64,000 nt of DNA from Hydnum rufescens UP504 (taxonomy: Eukaryota; Basidiomycota; Agaricomycetes; Cantharellales; Hydnaceae), in assembly GCA_014904985.1 (NCBI GenBank), contig MU128910.1, positions 199,640 through 263,639 on the forward strand, given 5' to 3'. Under the pieces are notes generated by a model, which saw nothing but the letters and a program-made list of their open reading frames with translations, made no database searches and had not been told where the DNA came from. Below, piece by piece: positions 34,941 to 46,763 of this stretch. Within the stretch, counting starts at the first letter, position 1. Each line of letters starts with the position of its first letter. The position numbers and the translations under genes were made by a program.

Positions 34941-36669
34941 TCATCGCTCGGTCGTATACGGTGGTTGCGAGACATCTGCATTGTGATCGCCGCTCCCGTT
35001 CGCGTCCCCTCCATCCAAATCTGCCACTACCCTCCAAACCCGATCCATCGCCTCTCGTATATCTTTCTCTACTTTGGCTGGCGAACCGAGGTGAAAGCGG
35101 CCACGACACGACCGTGGTCTCGGATAAGTTTTAGCATATATGGCTGCAGTTCGGACTGCGTGGTATCGGCCAATCCAGGTATGAATTCGGATCTGGACAC
35201 GTGAGGGAGACGAGAGCCCTGGGCGGGTTTTATAAAAATGATGGTGATTCACCCTAGGTTTGGAAAACATACCGTATCTCTCACATCGATGTGAAGGTAA
35301 CTGTCCGGGAGTGTCTTCGTTAAATCCGTCAATTCCTTTAGAGTGATACGGCAAGCGTCGCGAATTTCAGGGCGGAGGGTTTCCCATGCTACAGCCCAGA
35401 GCTCCGTCCATCCTCCCTCCTCGTCTTTCATTGCCTCTTTAGATGCATTTCGGACGATATCCCGCAACGAGTTCCATAGCTCATTCCACTTCGTGTCATC
35501 TGTTACCATAGCACGCGCCTCAGGAGCCGCGAAAAGTGGAGCCGCTTTCATCATGGCACCAAACCCTGCGATAATTGCGGGACGCCAATCCGCCATTCGA
35601 CCTCCAAGGAGTGTATCCCCGGAGGTGCCTGCGAGAGAACGGAAGGCATCCACATCCTCCATCGTGAGTTTAATACCCGATACTGCCGCGGTTATGGCAT
35701 TTAGTATGCCAGTCGTCGCATCACGATAAGCAGCGTCTCGCACAGCATCCCCGACGTCTTCTTTCCAGAGAGTGGTTCGGAGCGTGGAGGCTCGCAGACC
35801 TGTCAATACAGAATTGAGAGTTGGCCGGAGCGTTGATTGTACCTCCGATCGCAACCTGGATAGCAGAGAGCTGTGGATCCCTGACTTCCCCGAGCTTCGG
35901 AGCATTACCCGCACAGCAAGGCGTATGAGCCATTCTGGCGTTGCCCAGGTCAAGCGGGCACGACGCGACATGGTGCGCGACAGCTGGGACTTCAATTTGA
36001 GTCGGGTCGTGATCGCGGTTATTACTGTTCCCTTGATCATCAGATTGATCATGGCGTCCGCAGTCTTCGTCAATAGTGCGTCGGCCAAGGTTTGAGACAT
36101 CGTTTCCCAGGACGAATCTGGTGGGAGCATATCCCATCGCACTATGTGTCGCGCGGTGGCAATGAGGAGTGTCCACGCAAAGAAGTAGCAATTGAAGCGC
36201 TGAAGCGTGTAGCGCCCTGCCTTGTTGTCTCTGTGGATGCCAAAACAGATTTTAATGATGTTCAAAAGATCTACGTTACTGCCTTGACAATGCAATTTGG
36301 CCAGGCAGTCGGAGGTTTTGTCCAGGTCGGACAACGATTCAACATCCGCAATAGTGTCAACCGATTCGGTCCCCTCGTCTTTCATGGTGTTCACTGGGTT
36401 AGCTTCATCTCCCCTCCGATCCAAACGCAATATACAGTTGTCGGAAAGGATGAGAACAACATACTGGTGTTTGAATGCCGATCCCTCCCTACGAAGTTGA
36501 AACACGTTGATCTTGGTAGGACGACGGCCGAGGGAATGATGCCACTCCATTATCCCATTGTTTCGCCAGTCTTCTGCAAACTGGATTCGAAAGGGACCTG
36601 CGGATCTGCGTGGCCTGGACGAGATTATAAGTGCGTTAGAGGATGAACTGGTTGCGGCGCGAGAGACAT
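34941..36669 (-). pseudogene. Array gene family copy A (two exons, two frameshifts)
   Basis: Exon 1 is 35273-36669 and exon 2 runs from 35218 down. It is nearly identical to copy C. A one-base deletion just after the start (GCGGCCGC reads GCGCCGC, about 36653) throws off the N-terminus, although the frame from EWHHSLGRRPTKI onward is open to the donor. A second deletion lies in exon 2 near 35099. Conserved motifs are present: FKHQYVVLILSDNCILRLDR, and YTLQRFNCYFFAWTLL. See copy D for the family description. Both breaks lie in short homopolymer-like runs and differ from those of copy C, so assembly error is possible. Confidence 0.75.
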
Positions 36670-37468
36670 GAACTAGGGTGGTGGTGGGTATCCAGATTGC
36701 TGAGTGTGCGCGAGGTAGAAATAGCTGTCCAAGTTCTCCAAACTGGTCGAGCGCCTAAATGATACTAAGAAGCGAGGCTCTAAATGCTCGTGTGAACCTT
36801 GGCCTCGCCGAATTTGAGCGCGTCAGAAAAATGCCCAGTTGACTAGTGCTTTTTAGCCCGCAAACGAACTTGACCAGGGGCATTTGAAGTGGCCTTTTTT
36901 CCCACCCGAGCGGATCAGGATAGCCTTATGGTGCATACTGCAGTGGGTCCGCAACTCTGATGCTTACGTAAGAGACGGTTTTAGATGGTTTTTGTCATCA
37001 CGAGACCTGGAGTTTCATTTCCGACCATGGCCATGTGCGCTGTGCATCGGGTAGCGGCGACGAGCGCCAATCCCCGACTCTCATATCCGAGATCATGTGA
37101 TTTATGGACGAACACTACTGAATGTCAGCCAAGATAATTTGATGCATATCGAAGGGCTAGCGAGTTTGTTTCCGTTCGTTTCATCTAGCAGCTTTGTCTC
37201 TACTAGTGGGATTGTGTGAGAGGCTGCAAAGCAGTTGCTTCGCGGGCTCGGTGCGTGAGGCAGCAGACCTGACTGTGCGGGTGGGTGGGATCAATTGGCG
37301 TCACGACTAAGCTAGTAAACTACAATAGGGTGGAGGGTGGGGAAAAGGATGTCCGGGAAGCTATCTGGACGAGGAGGAGGAGGAGGAATCTTGTTTATAT
37401 ACCGCATTAGGCTGCCGGGCGGCGCCGAGAGCGGTCTCGTACTAAGCTAATGTACATATGTGTGCAAG
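36670..37468. repeat. 5' flank of copy A, repeated upstream of copy C
   Basis: This 0.8 kb is repeated at 44357-45153 with very few differences. The junction at 37467/37468 marks where unit A ends and unit B begins with the same words that start unit A. Confidence 0.85.
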
Positions 37469-38531
37469 GATGAATACATAGTATCGTTACTTATCTAATC
37501 AAGCAAGCTCGACCCACCTGGTCCTCTCACTCTTTTGCACCTCCCTGATGGTTCTTTCCGAAGTGCTCAATTGGGGCCCACCTTTGTCCAATACGCACGA
37601 AATCTACATAGCTTGGAATACTTCACTTACAGAATAGCTCGAAGAGTTTAAACCAGCATTCCCTCTTGCCAAGGTTTTTACTTTCTCTTTGTATCACACT
37701 TTAACGCGTCTTGCGGACCATCCTTCGCTCTATGGTATGGTATGGAGGCCCTACTGCCGGTAGGGAGGCATGAATAAATCACCTCCACCCAACTTCAGCC
37801 GTCCACATTGTCCTTTCCTGGAACTCGAGGCTATCTAGTAGAGCAACCACCCTCATTGTGAATGTGGAACCCATAAGTAAATGATGTTGTGATAGGGGTT
37901 GAATATTCTGGGCCGTCCTCATGTATCATAAAGTATGCTTCCTCTACTCCAGGCGGCCGGCGCCTTGGGCCCACCTTGTGTATAGTATTTTGAAGGACTC
38001 ACTATGATACTAGAACATGAATACTGTCTTTATGAAAAGAACTGAGGAGCAGTTAACACAAGAGAACCAATATATGTACAACCAGGTGAGGTCAGGTACT
38101 CTTGATACACGGGCGATGATGATGATGATGTTATCAGGTTTTAAGTACGTATCCATGCCAAGAAGGCGTATGCAGTACTATGTAACTACGAGATATGTGG
38201 TAGCCGTGGGTTGTGGGTGGAGGCTGGAGTAGAGTGAGAAAGCGGAAGGGATGAGAAATAGGGGGTGTTCGGCGCATAGAGGTAGCTTGGGGGAATTGAG
38301 AGGGGTAACTACAGCTGTGTGAGTAGAATAGGATGAAGAAAGGAGGAAAGAAGAGAAAAAAAAGGAGGGATATAAGAGTAGACGAAGAAGACATAATGCA
38401 TAAGTGAGCATAGGCCAAAAATCTGAGGGTACTGATACGCGGGCGAAGGAAATCGTAAAAGTGGTGTGATAAATGCGATCCGGCTGACTTCCAAGATAGT
38501 AGTCAGTTCCGATGGTATCCTTGGTGGGGTG

Positions 38532-40302
38532 TCATCGCTCGGTCGTATACGGTGGTTGCGAGACATCTGCATTGTGATCGCCGCTCCCGTTCGCGTCCCT
38601 CCATCCAAATCTACCACTACCCTCCAAACCCGATCCATTGCCGCTCGCATATCTTTCTCTACACCTGAACCAAGGTTAAAGCGGCGGGAGTAGTCTCGGA
38701 TAAGTTTTAACATATATCTCTGGCATTCGGACTCCGCGCCATTGGCCAATACAGCTATGAATTTGGAGGGGGCACGTGACGGAGACGAGAAGGCCTAGGG
38801 ATCTGGGCGGGTTTTATAAAAATGATCGTGGTTCATCCTAGGTTTAGAAAACTTACCATATCTCTCCCATTGATGTGAAGGTGAGTGTCCCGGAGGCTAT
38901 TGACCACCGAAACGGCTAGCATATCAGTTGCTATATCCGCCAATTTGTTTAGAGTGCTTCGCGCAGCGTTCCGAATTTCAGGGCTAATGATTTCCCATGC
39001 TTCAGCCCACACTTCCATGAAGTCGTCCAGAGCCCGTCCATCCTCCCTCCGCGTCTTTCATCGCCTCTTTAGATGCATCTCGGACGACGTCACGAATCGA
39101 GTTCCATACCTCATCCCATTTCGTGTCATCTGTTACCACCGCACGCGCCTCAGGGGCTGCGAAACGCGGAGTGGCTTGCATCAGGGCACGAAACCCTGCG
39201 ATAATCGCGGGACGCCAATCCCCCTTTCGACCTCCAAGGAAGTCTGGATCTCCCAACTTGCCTGCTAGGGAACGGAAGCATCCACATCATCCGTCGTGAG
39301 TTCCATACCTGATACTGCGGTGGCCACGGCACTTAGTAGGCTAGTCGTCACATCATGACGAGCAGTGTCCTGCATAACCTTCTCAACGTCTTCTTTCCAG
39401 AGAGTGGTTCGGAGCGTGTCGACTCGCAGATTTGTCAATACAGAACGGAGGGTTGGCTCGAGCTCTGATAGTAGCTCCTTTTGGAACTTCAATCGCAGAG
39501 AGGTGTGGATCCCCGACTTCCCCGAGCTTCGGAGCATTAGCCGCAAAGCGAGGCGTATGAGCCATTCTGGCATCGCCCAGACCAAGCGGGCACGATGCGA
39601 CATGACCCGCGACAGCTGGGACTTCAATTTACCTCGGATCGTGATCATGGTTTTTACTGTTTCCCTGATCATCAGCTTGATCATGGCATCCGCAGACTTC
39701 GTGGATAGTTCGCCGGCCAAGTTTTGAGAGACCATTTCCCAGGGCGAATCCGATGGGAGCATGTCCCATCGCACTACGTGTCGCGCGGTTGCAACGAGCA
39801 CTGTCCAAGCGAAGAAGTAGCAATTGAAGCGCTGAAGCGTGTAATGTCCCGCCTCGTCGTCTTTGTGGATGCCAAAACAGATTTTAATGACGTTCGAAAG
39901 ATCTATGTCCCTGCCCTGACAGTGGAGTTCGGCCAGGGTGTCGGAGGTCTTGTCCAGCTCGGACAATGATTTAACATTCGCAATAGTGTCAATCGATTCG
40001 ATCCCCTCGGGTGTCAGGGCGTCCATTGGCTTAGCTTCATCTCCCCTCCGATCCAAACGCAATATACAGTCCTCGGAAAGGAAGAGAACAACATACTGGT
40101 GATTGAGTGGCTTTGATCTCTCCCTACGAAGCTGAAACATGTTGATCTTGGTGGGACGATGGCCAAGGGTGTTATGCCACTCCATTATCTGGTTGTTTCG
40201 CCAGTCGGGTCCAAACTGGATGCGAAAGGGACCTGCGGATCTGTGTGCCCTGGACGAGGTTATAACTGCGTTAGAAAATGAAATTGCGGCCGCGAGAGAC
40301 AT
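38532..40302 (-). pseudogene. Array gene family copy B, decayed
   Basis: The frame is open from 40302 (MSLAAAISFSNAVITSSRAH) through NHQYVVLFLSEDCILRLDRR and YTLQRFNCYFFAWTVL to about 39280. There a one-base deletion in the GGAAGGCATCC run breaks it. Further breaks lie near 39040 and in exon 2 (38690 region, where several bases are also lost). The C-terminal region is therefore split over three frames. Divergence from copies A and C is clear throughout. Confidence 0.75.
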
Positions 40303-40664
40303 GAACTAGAGTGGTGGTTGGTATCCAGATTTCTGAGTGTACACCAGGTAGAAATAGCTGGCCAAAGTTCTCCCAACTGGTCGAGCTCCCAAATGATACC
40401 AAGATGAAGTCAGGCTCCAAATAGCTCTAAGTGCTCGTGTGAACCTCGACATAGCCGAATTTGAGCGTGTCTGACATCACAAGTGTCAGAAAAATGCCGC
40501 CAGGAAACCCCCACTGTCCCAGTTGAGTAGGACTTTCGGAGCGCTTGACTTTTGGAATTTGATCAGGGGTATTTGAAAGGGTATTTGAAATGCCCTTTTT
40601 CCCAGAACTCGGCGGCAGATCAGGATAGCCTCATATACATAAGAATGTTGAGGATAACGTACCT

Positions 40665-41400
40665 GGCGTGTGGTGTAGTGGATGGTGGAGTTGAGAGTGT
40701 ACTGTGTAGCTTTTTGCACGACCCCGGCTCAAGCCCCTGTTAAGTTCAAGTTCCATTGAGTGCACTACTCCCGCACGGAACACACAAGATGTTGGGAAAT
40801 CGCACTTTGGCTTCCCCAAACATCTTTCTTCCCCGCCCCACTTCTATATGGACCACACCCGTGCACGCGAGATTTCCTTTTTTTTTGGAAATCCCGAGAA
40901 TCTTCTTCAAATCAAGGCAAATAACGTTTAAACATATAACTTATAATCTATTTATGGTGTTCTGCACCTACGTATGCCCCCCCTCAATCAACTTGCACTG
41001 GCGTGGAGTCGCATTCCCGGTTTCTAAATCCGGATGTTGTATTGAACCTTAATTTCAAATCCCTGAAAGGGATTCAGTTCGAGCGCTAAAAGTCTAGGCT
41101 GCTTCCTACCCCAGTATAAGCGGGCAGGACTCACAACTTAGCACCAGCGAAGCCCACTCCATCATTAGCAGCTACAGGTGGGACAGAGGGGGAAGGACAA
41201 GACAGGTGCATCTCCTCCAGGGCTCCAGCTACGGGCAGGAGTAGTGAGATGCAATGAACGAATCGGAAGCAAGAGCTTTGGCGCGTAGTTCCACAAGGCC
41301 TCGTTCCCAGCCTCTTGACATTCATAGGCTAGACTGAACCCAAAGGATGATATCCAATCGTTGTCCGTCTAATCATGCAAGCTCGGGCCAGCTGGTCCTC
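40665..41400 (+). repeat. tRNA-head repeat (SINE-like), plus orientation
   Basis: It begins with a tRNA-like promoter: A-box-like TGGTGTAGTGGATGG at about 40675 and B-box-like GGCTCAAGCCCC at about 40725. A body of about 650 bp follows, with TTCCCGGTTTCTAAATCCGG and CGAGCGCTAAAAGTCTAGGC. The same block occurs at 53150-53690 and 56880-57335 (plus) and at about 48298-48987 (minus). The B box reads GGTTCAAACC in the 56.9 kb copy, closer to the tRNA consensus. Pol III-driven origin is inference. Confidence 0.65.
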
Positions 41401-41479
41401 ACTCTTTTGCAGCCCCCTGATGGTTCTTTCCGAATGAGGCCCACCTTTGTCCAATACACACGAAATCTACATAGCTTGG

Positions 41480-41642
41480 TGTTGAAGAATCGGTGCGGAG
41501 CCACTTAGATTCGCACAACAACGAGAAAAGATAGAGCGTTTGATCAGAGCTCAAGCAAACGCTTGAGGGAACTTCGGTACATCCCGCGAACCACGCTGAC
41601 TAAGCGATGAGCGGTAGAGCTCGCCCATCCCCAATTCCAACA
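41480..41642 (+). mobile_element. Solo LTR, family 1, copy in unit C
   Basis: 163 bp, beginning TGTTGAAGAATCGG and ending CCCCAATTCCAACA, with flanking 5-bp duplications CTTGG at 41475-41479 and 41643-41647. Other array units run straight through this site (AGCTTGGAATAC), which shows the empty target. A second copy sits at 53695-53857. Confidence 0.93.
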
Positions 41643-41774
41643 CTTGGAATACTTCACTTGCAGAATAGCTTGAAGAGTTTAAACCAGCATTCCCTCTTGC
41701 CAAGGTTTTTCCTTTCTCTTTGTATCACACTTTCACGCACCTTTCGGTTTATGAAAAGAACTGAGGAGCAGTTA

Positions 41775-42143
41775 CAGCTGATTTCATAAAGATAGACGTC
41801 AAAATTTTTTGACCACAGATCATTTGGGTCCGAAATAATTTGTGTCCAGGACCCCGTCCCGCAAAGCCAACTCACCTTCCAACAGATAAACGCAAGTTTC
41901 TGACTCTTTGGACTGTCTGTTGACTGATTTGGCACCTCGGCAATTTGTTGTGTGCTGAGAGACTCATTCATAATGACCAGAGGCCCCTTCTGAACGACTG
42001 GGATGTTGCGACATGTCACGTGGAGACGGGAACAAGCGAAAATGGGACCCCAATAGGGGTGCCACTCCATCGCAAATCTTGATCGGATACAAAACTTGAT
42101 GTTATCGTTGAAAATCGCACGTCTATCTTTATGAAATCAGCTG
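41775..42143. mobile_element. 369-bp MITE with 25-bp perfect TIRs and TA duplication
   Basis: The ends begin CAGCTGATTTCATAAAGATA and are inverted and identical over 25 bp (41775-41799 and 42119-42143). TA flanks both sides (41773-41774, 42144-42145). Units A and B have the empty site GCAGTTAACA. TA duplication and CAG ends point to the Tc1/mariner-pogo group. The minus-strand open frame inside shows no transposase motif. Confidence 0.93.
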
Positions 42144-42627
42144 TAACACGAGAGAGCCAATATATGTACAACCAGGTGAGGTCAGGTACTCTTGATACAC
42201 GGGCGATGATGATGATGATGTTATCAGGTTTTAAGTACGTATCCGTGCCAAGGAGGCGTATGCAGTACTATGTAACTACGAGATATGTGGTAGCCATGGG
42301 TTGTGGATGGAGGCTGGAGTAGAGTGAGAAAGCGGAAGGGTCGAGAAATAGGGGGTGTTCAGCGCATAGAGGTAGCTTGGGGGGAATTAAGAGGGGGTAA
42401 CTACAGCTGTGTGAGTAGAATAGGATGAAGAAAGGGGGAAAGAAGAGAAAAAAAAAAAGGAGGGATATAAGAGTAGACAAAGAAGACATAATGCATAAGT
42501 GAGCATAGGCCAAGAATCTGAGGGGTACTGATACGCGGGCGAAGGAAATCGTAAAAGTGGTGTGATAAATCCGATCCGGCTGACTTCCAACATAGTAGTC
42601 AGTTCCGATGGTATCCTTGGTGGAGTG

Positions 42628-44356
42628 TCATCGCTCGGTCGTATACGGTGGTTGCGAGACATCTGCATTGTGATCGCCGCTCCCGTTCGCGTCCCCTCCA
42701 TCCAAATCTGCCACTACCCTCCAAACCCGATCCATCGCCTCTCGTATATCTTTCTCTACTTTGGCTGGCGAACCGAGGTGAAAGCGGCCCACGACACGAC
42801 CGTGGTCTCGGATAGTTTTAGCATATATGGCTGCAGTTCGGACTGCGTGATATCGTCCAATCCAGGTATGAATTCGGATCTGGACACGTGACGGAGACGA
42901 GAGCCCTGGGCAGGTTTTATAAAAATGATGGTGATTCACCCTAGGTTTGGAAAACATACCGTATCTCTCACATCGATGTGAAGGTAACTGTCCGGGAGTG
43001 TCTTCGTTAAATCCGTCAATTCCTTTAGAGTGATACGGCAAGCGTCGCGAATTTCAGGGCGGAGGGTTTCCCATGCTACAGCCCAGAGCTCCGTCCATCC
43101 TCCCTCCTCGTCTTTCATTGCCTCTTTAGATGCATTTCGGACGATATCCCGCAACGAGTTCCATAGCTCATTCCACTTCGTGTCATCTGTTACCATAGCA
43201 CGCGCCTCAGGAGCCGCGAAAAGTGGAGCGGCTTTCATCATGGCACCAAACCCTGCGATAATTGCGGACGCCAATCCGCCGTTCGACCTCCAAGGAGTGT
43301 ATCCCCGGAGGTGCCTGCGAGAGAACGGAAGGCATCCACATCCTCCATCGTGAGTTTAATACCCGATACTGCCGCGGTTATGGCATTTAGTATGCCAGTC
43401 GTCGCATCACGATAAGCAGCGTCTCGCACAGCATCCCCGACGTCTTCTTTCCAGAGAGTGGTTCGGAGCGTGGAGGCTCGCAGATCTGTCAATACAGAAT
43501 TGAGAGTTGGCCGGAGCGTTGATTGTACCTCCGATCGCAACCTGGATAGCAGAGAGCTGTGGATCCCTGACTTCCCCGAGCTTCGGAGCATTACCCGCAC
43601 AGCAAGGCGTATAAGCCATTCTGGCGTTGCCCAGGTCAAGCGGGCACGACGCGACATGGTGCGCGACAGCTGGGACTTCAATTTGAGTCGGGTCGTGATC
43701 GCGGTTATTACTGTTCCCTTGATCATCAGATTGATCATGGCGTCCGCAGTCTTCGTCAATAGTGCGTCGGCCAAGGTTTGAGACATCGTTTCCCAGGACG
43801 AATCTGGTGGGAGCATATCCCATCGCACTATGTGTCGCGCGGTGGCAATGAGGAGTGTCCACGCAAAGAAGTAGCAATTGAAGCGCTGAAGCGTGTAGCG
43901 CCCTGCCTTGTTGTCTCTGTGGATGCCAAAACAGATTTTAATGATGTTCAAAAGATCTACGTTACTGCCTTGACAATGCAATTTGGCCAGGCAGTCGGAG
44001 GTTTTGTCCAGGTCGGACAACGATTCAACATCCGCAATAGTGTCAACCGATTCGGTCCCCTCGTCTTTCATGGTGTTCACTGGGTTAGCTTCATCTCCCC
44101 TCCGATCCAAACGCAATATACAGTTGTCGGAAAGGATGAGAACAACATACTGGTGTTTGAATGCCGATCCCTCCCTACGAAGTTGAAACACGTTGATCTT
44201 GGTAGGACGACGGCCGAGGGAATGATGCCACTCCATTATCCCATTGTTTCGCCAGTCTTCTGCAAACTGGATTCGAAAGGGACCTGCGGATCTGCGTGGC
44301 CTGGACGAGATTATAAGTGCGTTAGAGGATGAACTGGTTGCGGCCGCGAGAGACAT
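42628..44356 (-). pseudogene. Array gene family copy C (two frameshifts)
   Basis: The start at 44356 gives MSLAAATSSSSNALIISSRP, then the family motifs FKHQYVVLILSDNCILRLDR and YTLQRFNCYFFAWTLL. A one-base deletion at about 43266 (GCGGGACG reads GCGGACG) breaks the frame two thirds along, and another in exon 2 at about 42815 (GATAAGTTTT reads GATAGTTTT). The copy A sequence is intact at both sites, so A and C are complementary in damage. Confidence 0.78.
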
Positions 44357-45153
44357 GAACTAGGGTGGTGGTGGGTATCCAGATTGCTGAGTGTGCGCGA
44401 GGTAGAAATAGCTGTCCAAGTTCTCCAAACTGGTCGAGCGCCTAAATGATACTAAGAAGCGAGGCTCTAAATGCTCGTGTGAACCTTGGCCTCGCCGAAT
44501 TTGAGCGCGTCAGAAAAATGCCCAGTTGACTAGTGCTTTTTAGCCCGCAAACGAACTTGACCAGGGGCATTTGAAGTGGCCTTTTTTCCCACCCGAGCGG
44601 ATCAGGATAGCCTTATGGTGCATACTGCAGTGGGTCCGCAACTCTGATGCTTACGTAAGAGACGGTTTTAGATGGTTTTTGTCATCACGAGACCTGGAGT
44701 TTCATTTCCGACCATGGCCATGTGCGCTGTGCATCGGGTAGCGGCGACGAGCGCCAATCCCCGACTCTCATATCCGAGATCATGTGATTTATGGACGAAC
44801 ACTACTGAATGTCAGCCAAGATAATTTGATGCATATCGAAGGGCTAGCGAGTTTGTTTCCGTTCGTTTCATCTAGCAGCTTTGTCTCTACTAGTGGGATT
44901 GTGTGAGAGGCTGCAAAGCAGTTGCTTCGCGGGCTCGGTGCGTGAGGCAGCAGACCTGACTGTGCGGGTGGGTGGGATCAATTGGCGTCACGACTAAGCT
45001 AGTAAACTACAATAGGGTGGGAGGGTGGGGAAAAGGATGTCCGGGAAGCTATCTGGACGAGGAGGAGGAGGAGGAATCTTGTTTATATACCGCATTAGGC
45101 TGCCGGGCGGCGCCGAGAGCGGTCTCGTACTAAGCTAATGTACATATGTGTGC
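44357..45153. repeat. 5' flank of copy C, duplicate of the copy A flank
   Basis: Repeats 36670-37467 at an offset of about 7,686 bp, with isolated substitutions and indels. After 45153 the similarity stops abruptly. Confidence 0.85.
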
Positions 45154-45430
45154 TATATCTATGTGCGAGAAGGAGCAATCAGGGGGACTGGGGTGTGTGC
45201 AGTGTGGCTAGGCCGGGGTGCGGGGTCGGGGGTGGTGGGCTTTCTAGGTATCGGTGGTTATATAGACGTTTGGACAATAATTGGAGAGATCAGAGAGAGA
45301 ATGGGGGGAGAGAAATATGGGGGGGTTCGGTATCGCGGGGGGGTTGGTTCCTTCGTTCCAATGTGGTACGGGGTGTGACTCTCCCGTACTGCTGGGGTTA
45401 TGAATTCATCGTTTGCTGTCTTTTGGGCAT
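45154..45430. other. G-rich spacer
   Basis: G-rich plus-strand sequence with no recognised gene. Open frames here come from base composition. Confidence 0.4.
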
Positions 45431-45625
45431 CAGTGTTTGTCGAGTGCCCCGGATGAGGTGAGGAAGTCTGCGAGGCGGATTATACCGTCACTTGTCCCTA
45501 GGAGGGTCTTGATTTCCCGCTCATCCTCGTTGCCGAGGAGGTTGCGGTACTCTTCGTAAAGGTCACATTCCTGTAGTACGTGTATGCGTGTCTGGAGTTC
45601 GGTCCCGCATGGGCAGGAGAAGAGC
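45431..45625 (-). mobile_element. 3' fragment of a non-LTR retrotransposon (LINE)
   Basis: The minus strand encodes CPCGTELQTRIHVLQECDLY, then EEYRNLLGNEDEREIKTLLG and TSDGIIRLADFLTSSGALDK, ending in a stop at about 45431. The C-P-C-G ... H-x-L-x-E-C ... LLGT-x-x-G ... L-x-x-F-L pattern is the C-terminal end of ORF2 in many fungal LINEs. Only this end remains, consistent with 5' truncation on insertion. Confidence 0.8.
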
Positions 45626-45957
45626 TATCTGGACGAGCGAACGTCCTTCACTCGTCGGAAGCAAAACACGGCTTCCGCCGACTCGCTCACTCCCCTATTC
45701 GCTAGCCTCTCCTCTCTGTCGTCGTTCCTTTGGACTAAAAGGAAAATAACTATCCTGTTTGCATATCGCGGTAATTTATTCCTCCAAGTCTCTGGACTGT
45801 CCAGAATGAATCAATCGGGAATCTTTTCAGGTTAATGGTCGCCCCATCTCTGCAGAGGTTTCGGCTCTGGAGCGATGACCTTTTCAGGGGCTACGTTTAC
45901 GAATGAATACTGATAGCAGGTCGGGTTTCTCATTTGATCACTCCGACTTTGATTGCC

Positions 45958-46558
45958 TTAGGGTGAGAGCGAACACCTCCGTGGAATAGGTGTCTCCATG
46001 TGTTGTTCATTCAAGTGGGTAATGATCTCTTGGAGTTTCCCGCTGACTGTCTGATGGAGCCCGATGGCCTTTCTGCCGACAGTGTGAACAAGTGTTTTAA
46101 TATACTCAAGGAAGCGTGTCGATATGCCTTGTTTCTCAATTTCATTCGTGCCTACGGGACGGTTATTGCTATTTGAGTTCACCACGATAAGGGAAATAGG
46201 GGAGTGACAAGAAAGGTATAAAGAGGACGTACGTTGGAGGATAGAATCGGACGGGTGGTATCCCTTGGCTAAATATTTGGCTGAATAAATCGGACGAGGC
46301 GCATCAATGGGGTGGGATGAATGCTTGAATGCAAAGGAGATGGCTTGTGATGCCAGCATGGGGCTTGCTGTCCTGCTCGGTGGGATCCCCGAGTTGTTGC
46401 TGGTAAGGACATTGACATGCTCAAAAAAGAGTGCGGTGGAACAGGCCCAGAGTCCTTTCGGTCTTCAGAATGTGTTTAATACCTTCGATGACGCCTTTGA
46501 ACGTCGTAGTTTTGTCTCGCAGGCGAACCTTGACCAACATGAAAGGCACACGCTATGA
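45958..46558 (-). pseudogene. Fragment of an unrecognised host gene, cut by an LTR
   Basis: Minus-strand pieces look like real coding sequence: VKVRLRDKTTTFKGVIEGIK (about 46545-46450), then in another frame NSGIPPSRTASPMLASQAIS and PIYSAKYLAKGYHPSD. After a possible intron (gtacgtcctc to caaatag, about 46228-46165) comes VGTNEIEKQGISTRFLEYIK and TVSGKLQEIITHLNEQHM. I do not recognise the family. The upstream end stops at the solo LTR starting at 46561, so the gene is probably truncated by it or by rearrangement. Confidence 0.4.
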
Positions 46559-46560
46559 TG

Positions 46561-46758
46561 TGTTGGAATAGGCGGTTATCGGCTATGGCGTATTCATATC
46601 ACGTGCCAAATTGCGGCTCCCCTTTCTTTGCTGTTCCGGCCCACTCTAGGGCCACCCCCTTTTTTTCTATATATAGCGTAGGTACTGCGTGTAAACCCCC
46701 ACTGGTTTGTACCTCCGTGTGTCTACCTCCGCGACACACGAGGTTCTTTATCCCAAAA
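46561..46758 (+). mobile_element. Solo LTR, family 2, plus orientation
   Basis: 198 bp from TGTTGGAATAGGCGGTTATC to GAGGTTCTTTATCCCAAAA, with an internal TATATA-like stretch. The 5-bp target duplication TGATG lies at 46556-46560 and 46759-46763. Its relative in inverted orientation is at 49409-49603. Confidence 0.9.
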
Positions 46759-46763
46759 TGATG

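Noticed and set aside
36092..36646. 184-codon plus-strand open frame, repeated identically at 43778-44332
   Set aside because: It lies antisense to exon 1 of array copies A and C. In copies B, D, E and F the same frame is broken, whereas the minus-strand frame is conserved, so it is a shadow.
41654..42070. 138-codon minus-strand frame
   Set aside because: It lies mostly within the 369-bp MITE and runs across its boundary. No transposase motif, and not conserved in other units.
45138..45461. Two overlapping plus-strand frames rich in Gly and Trp
   Set aside because: They lie in G-rich sequence where stops are rare; composition explains them.
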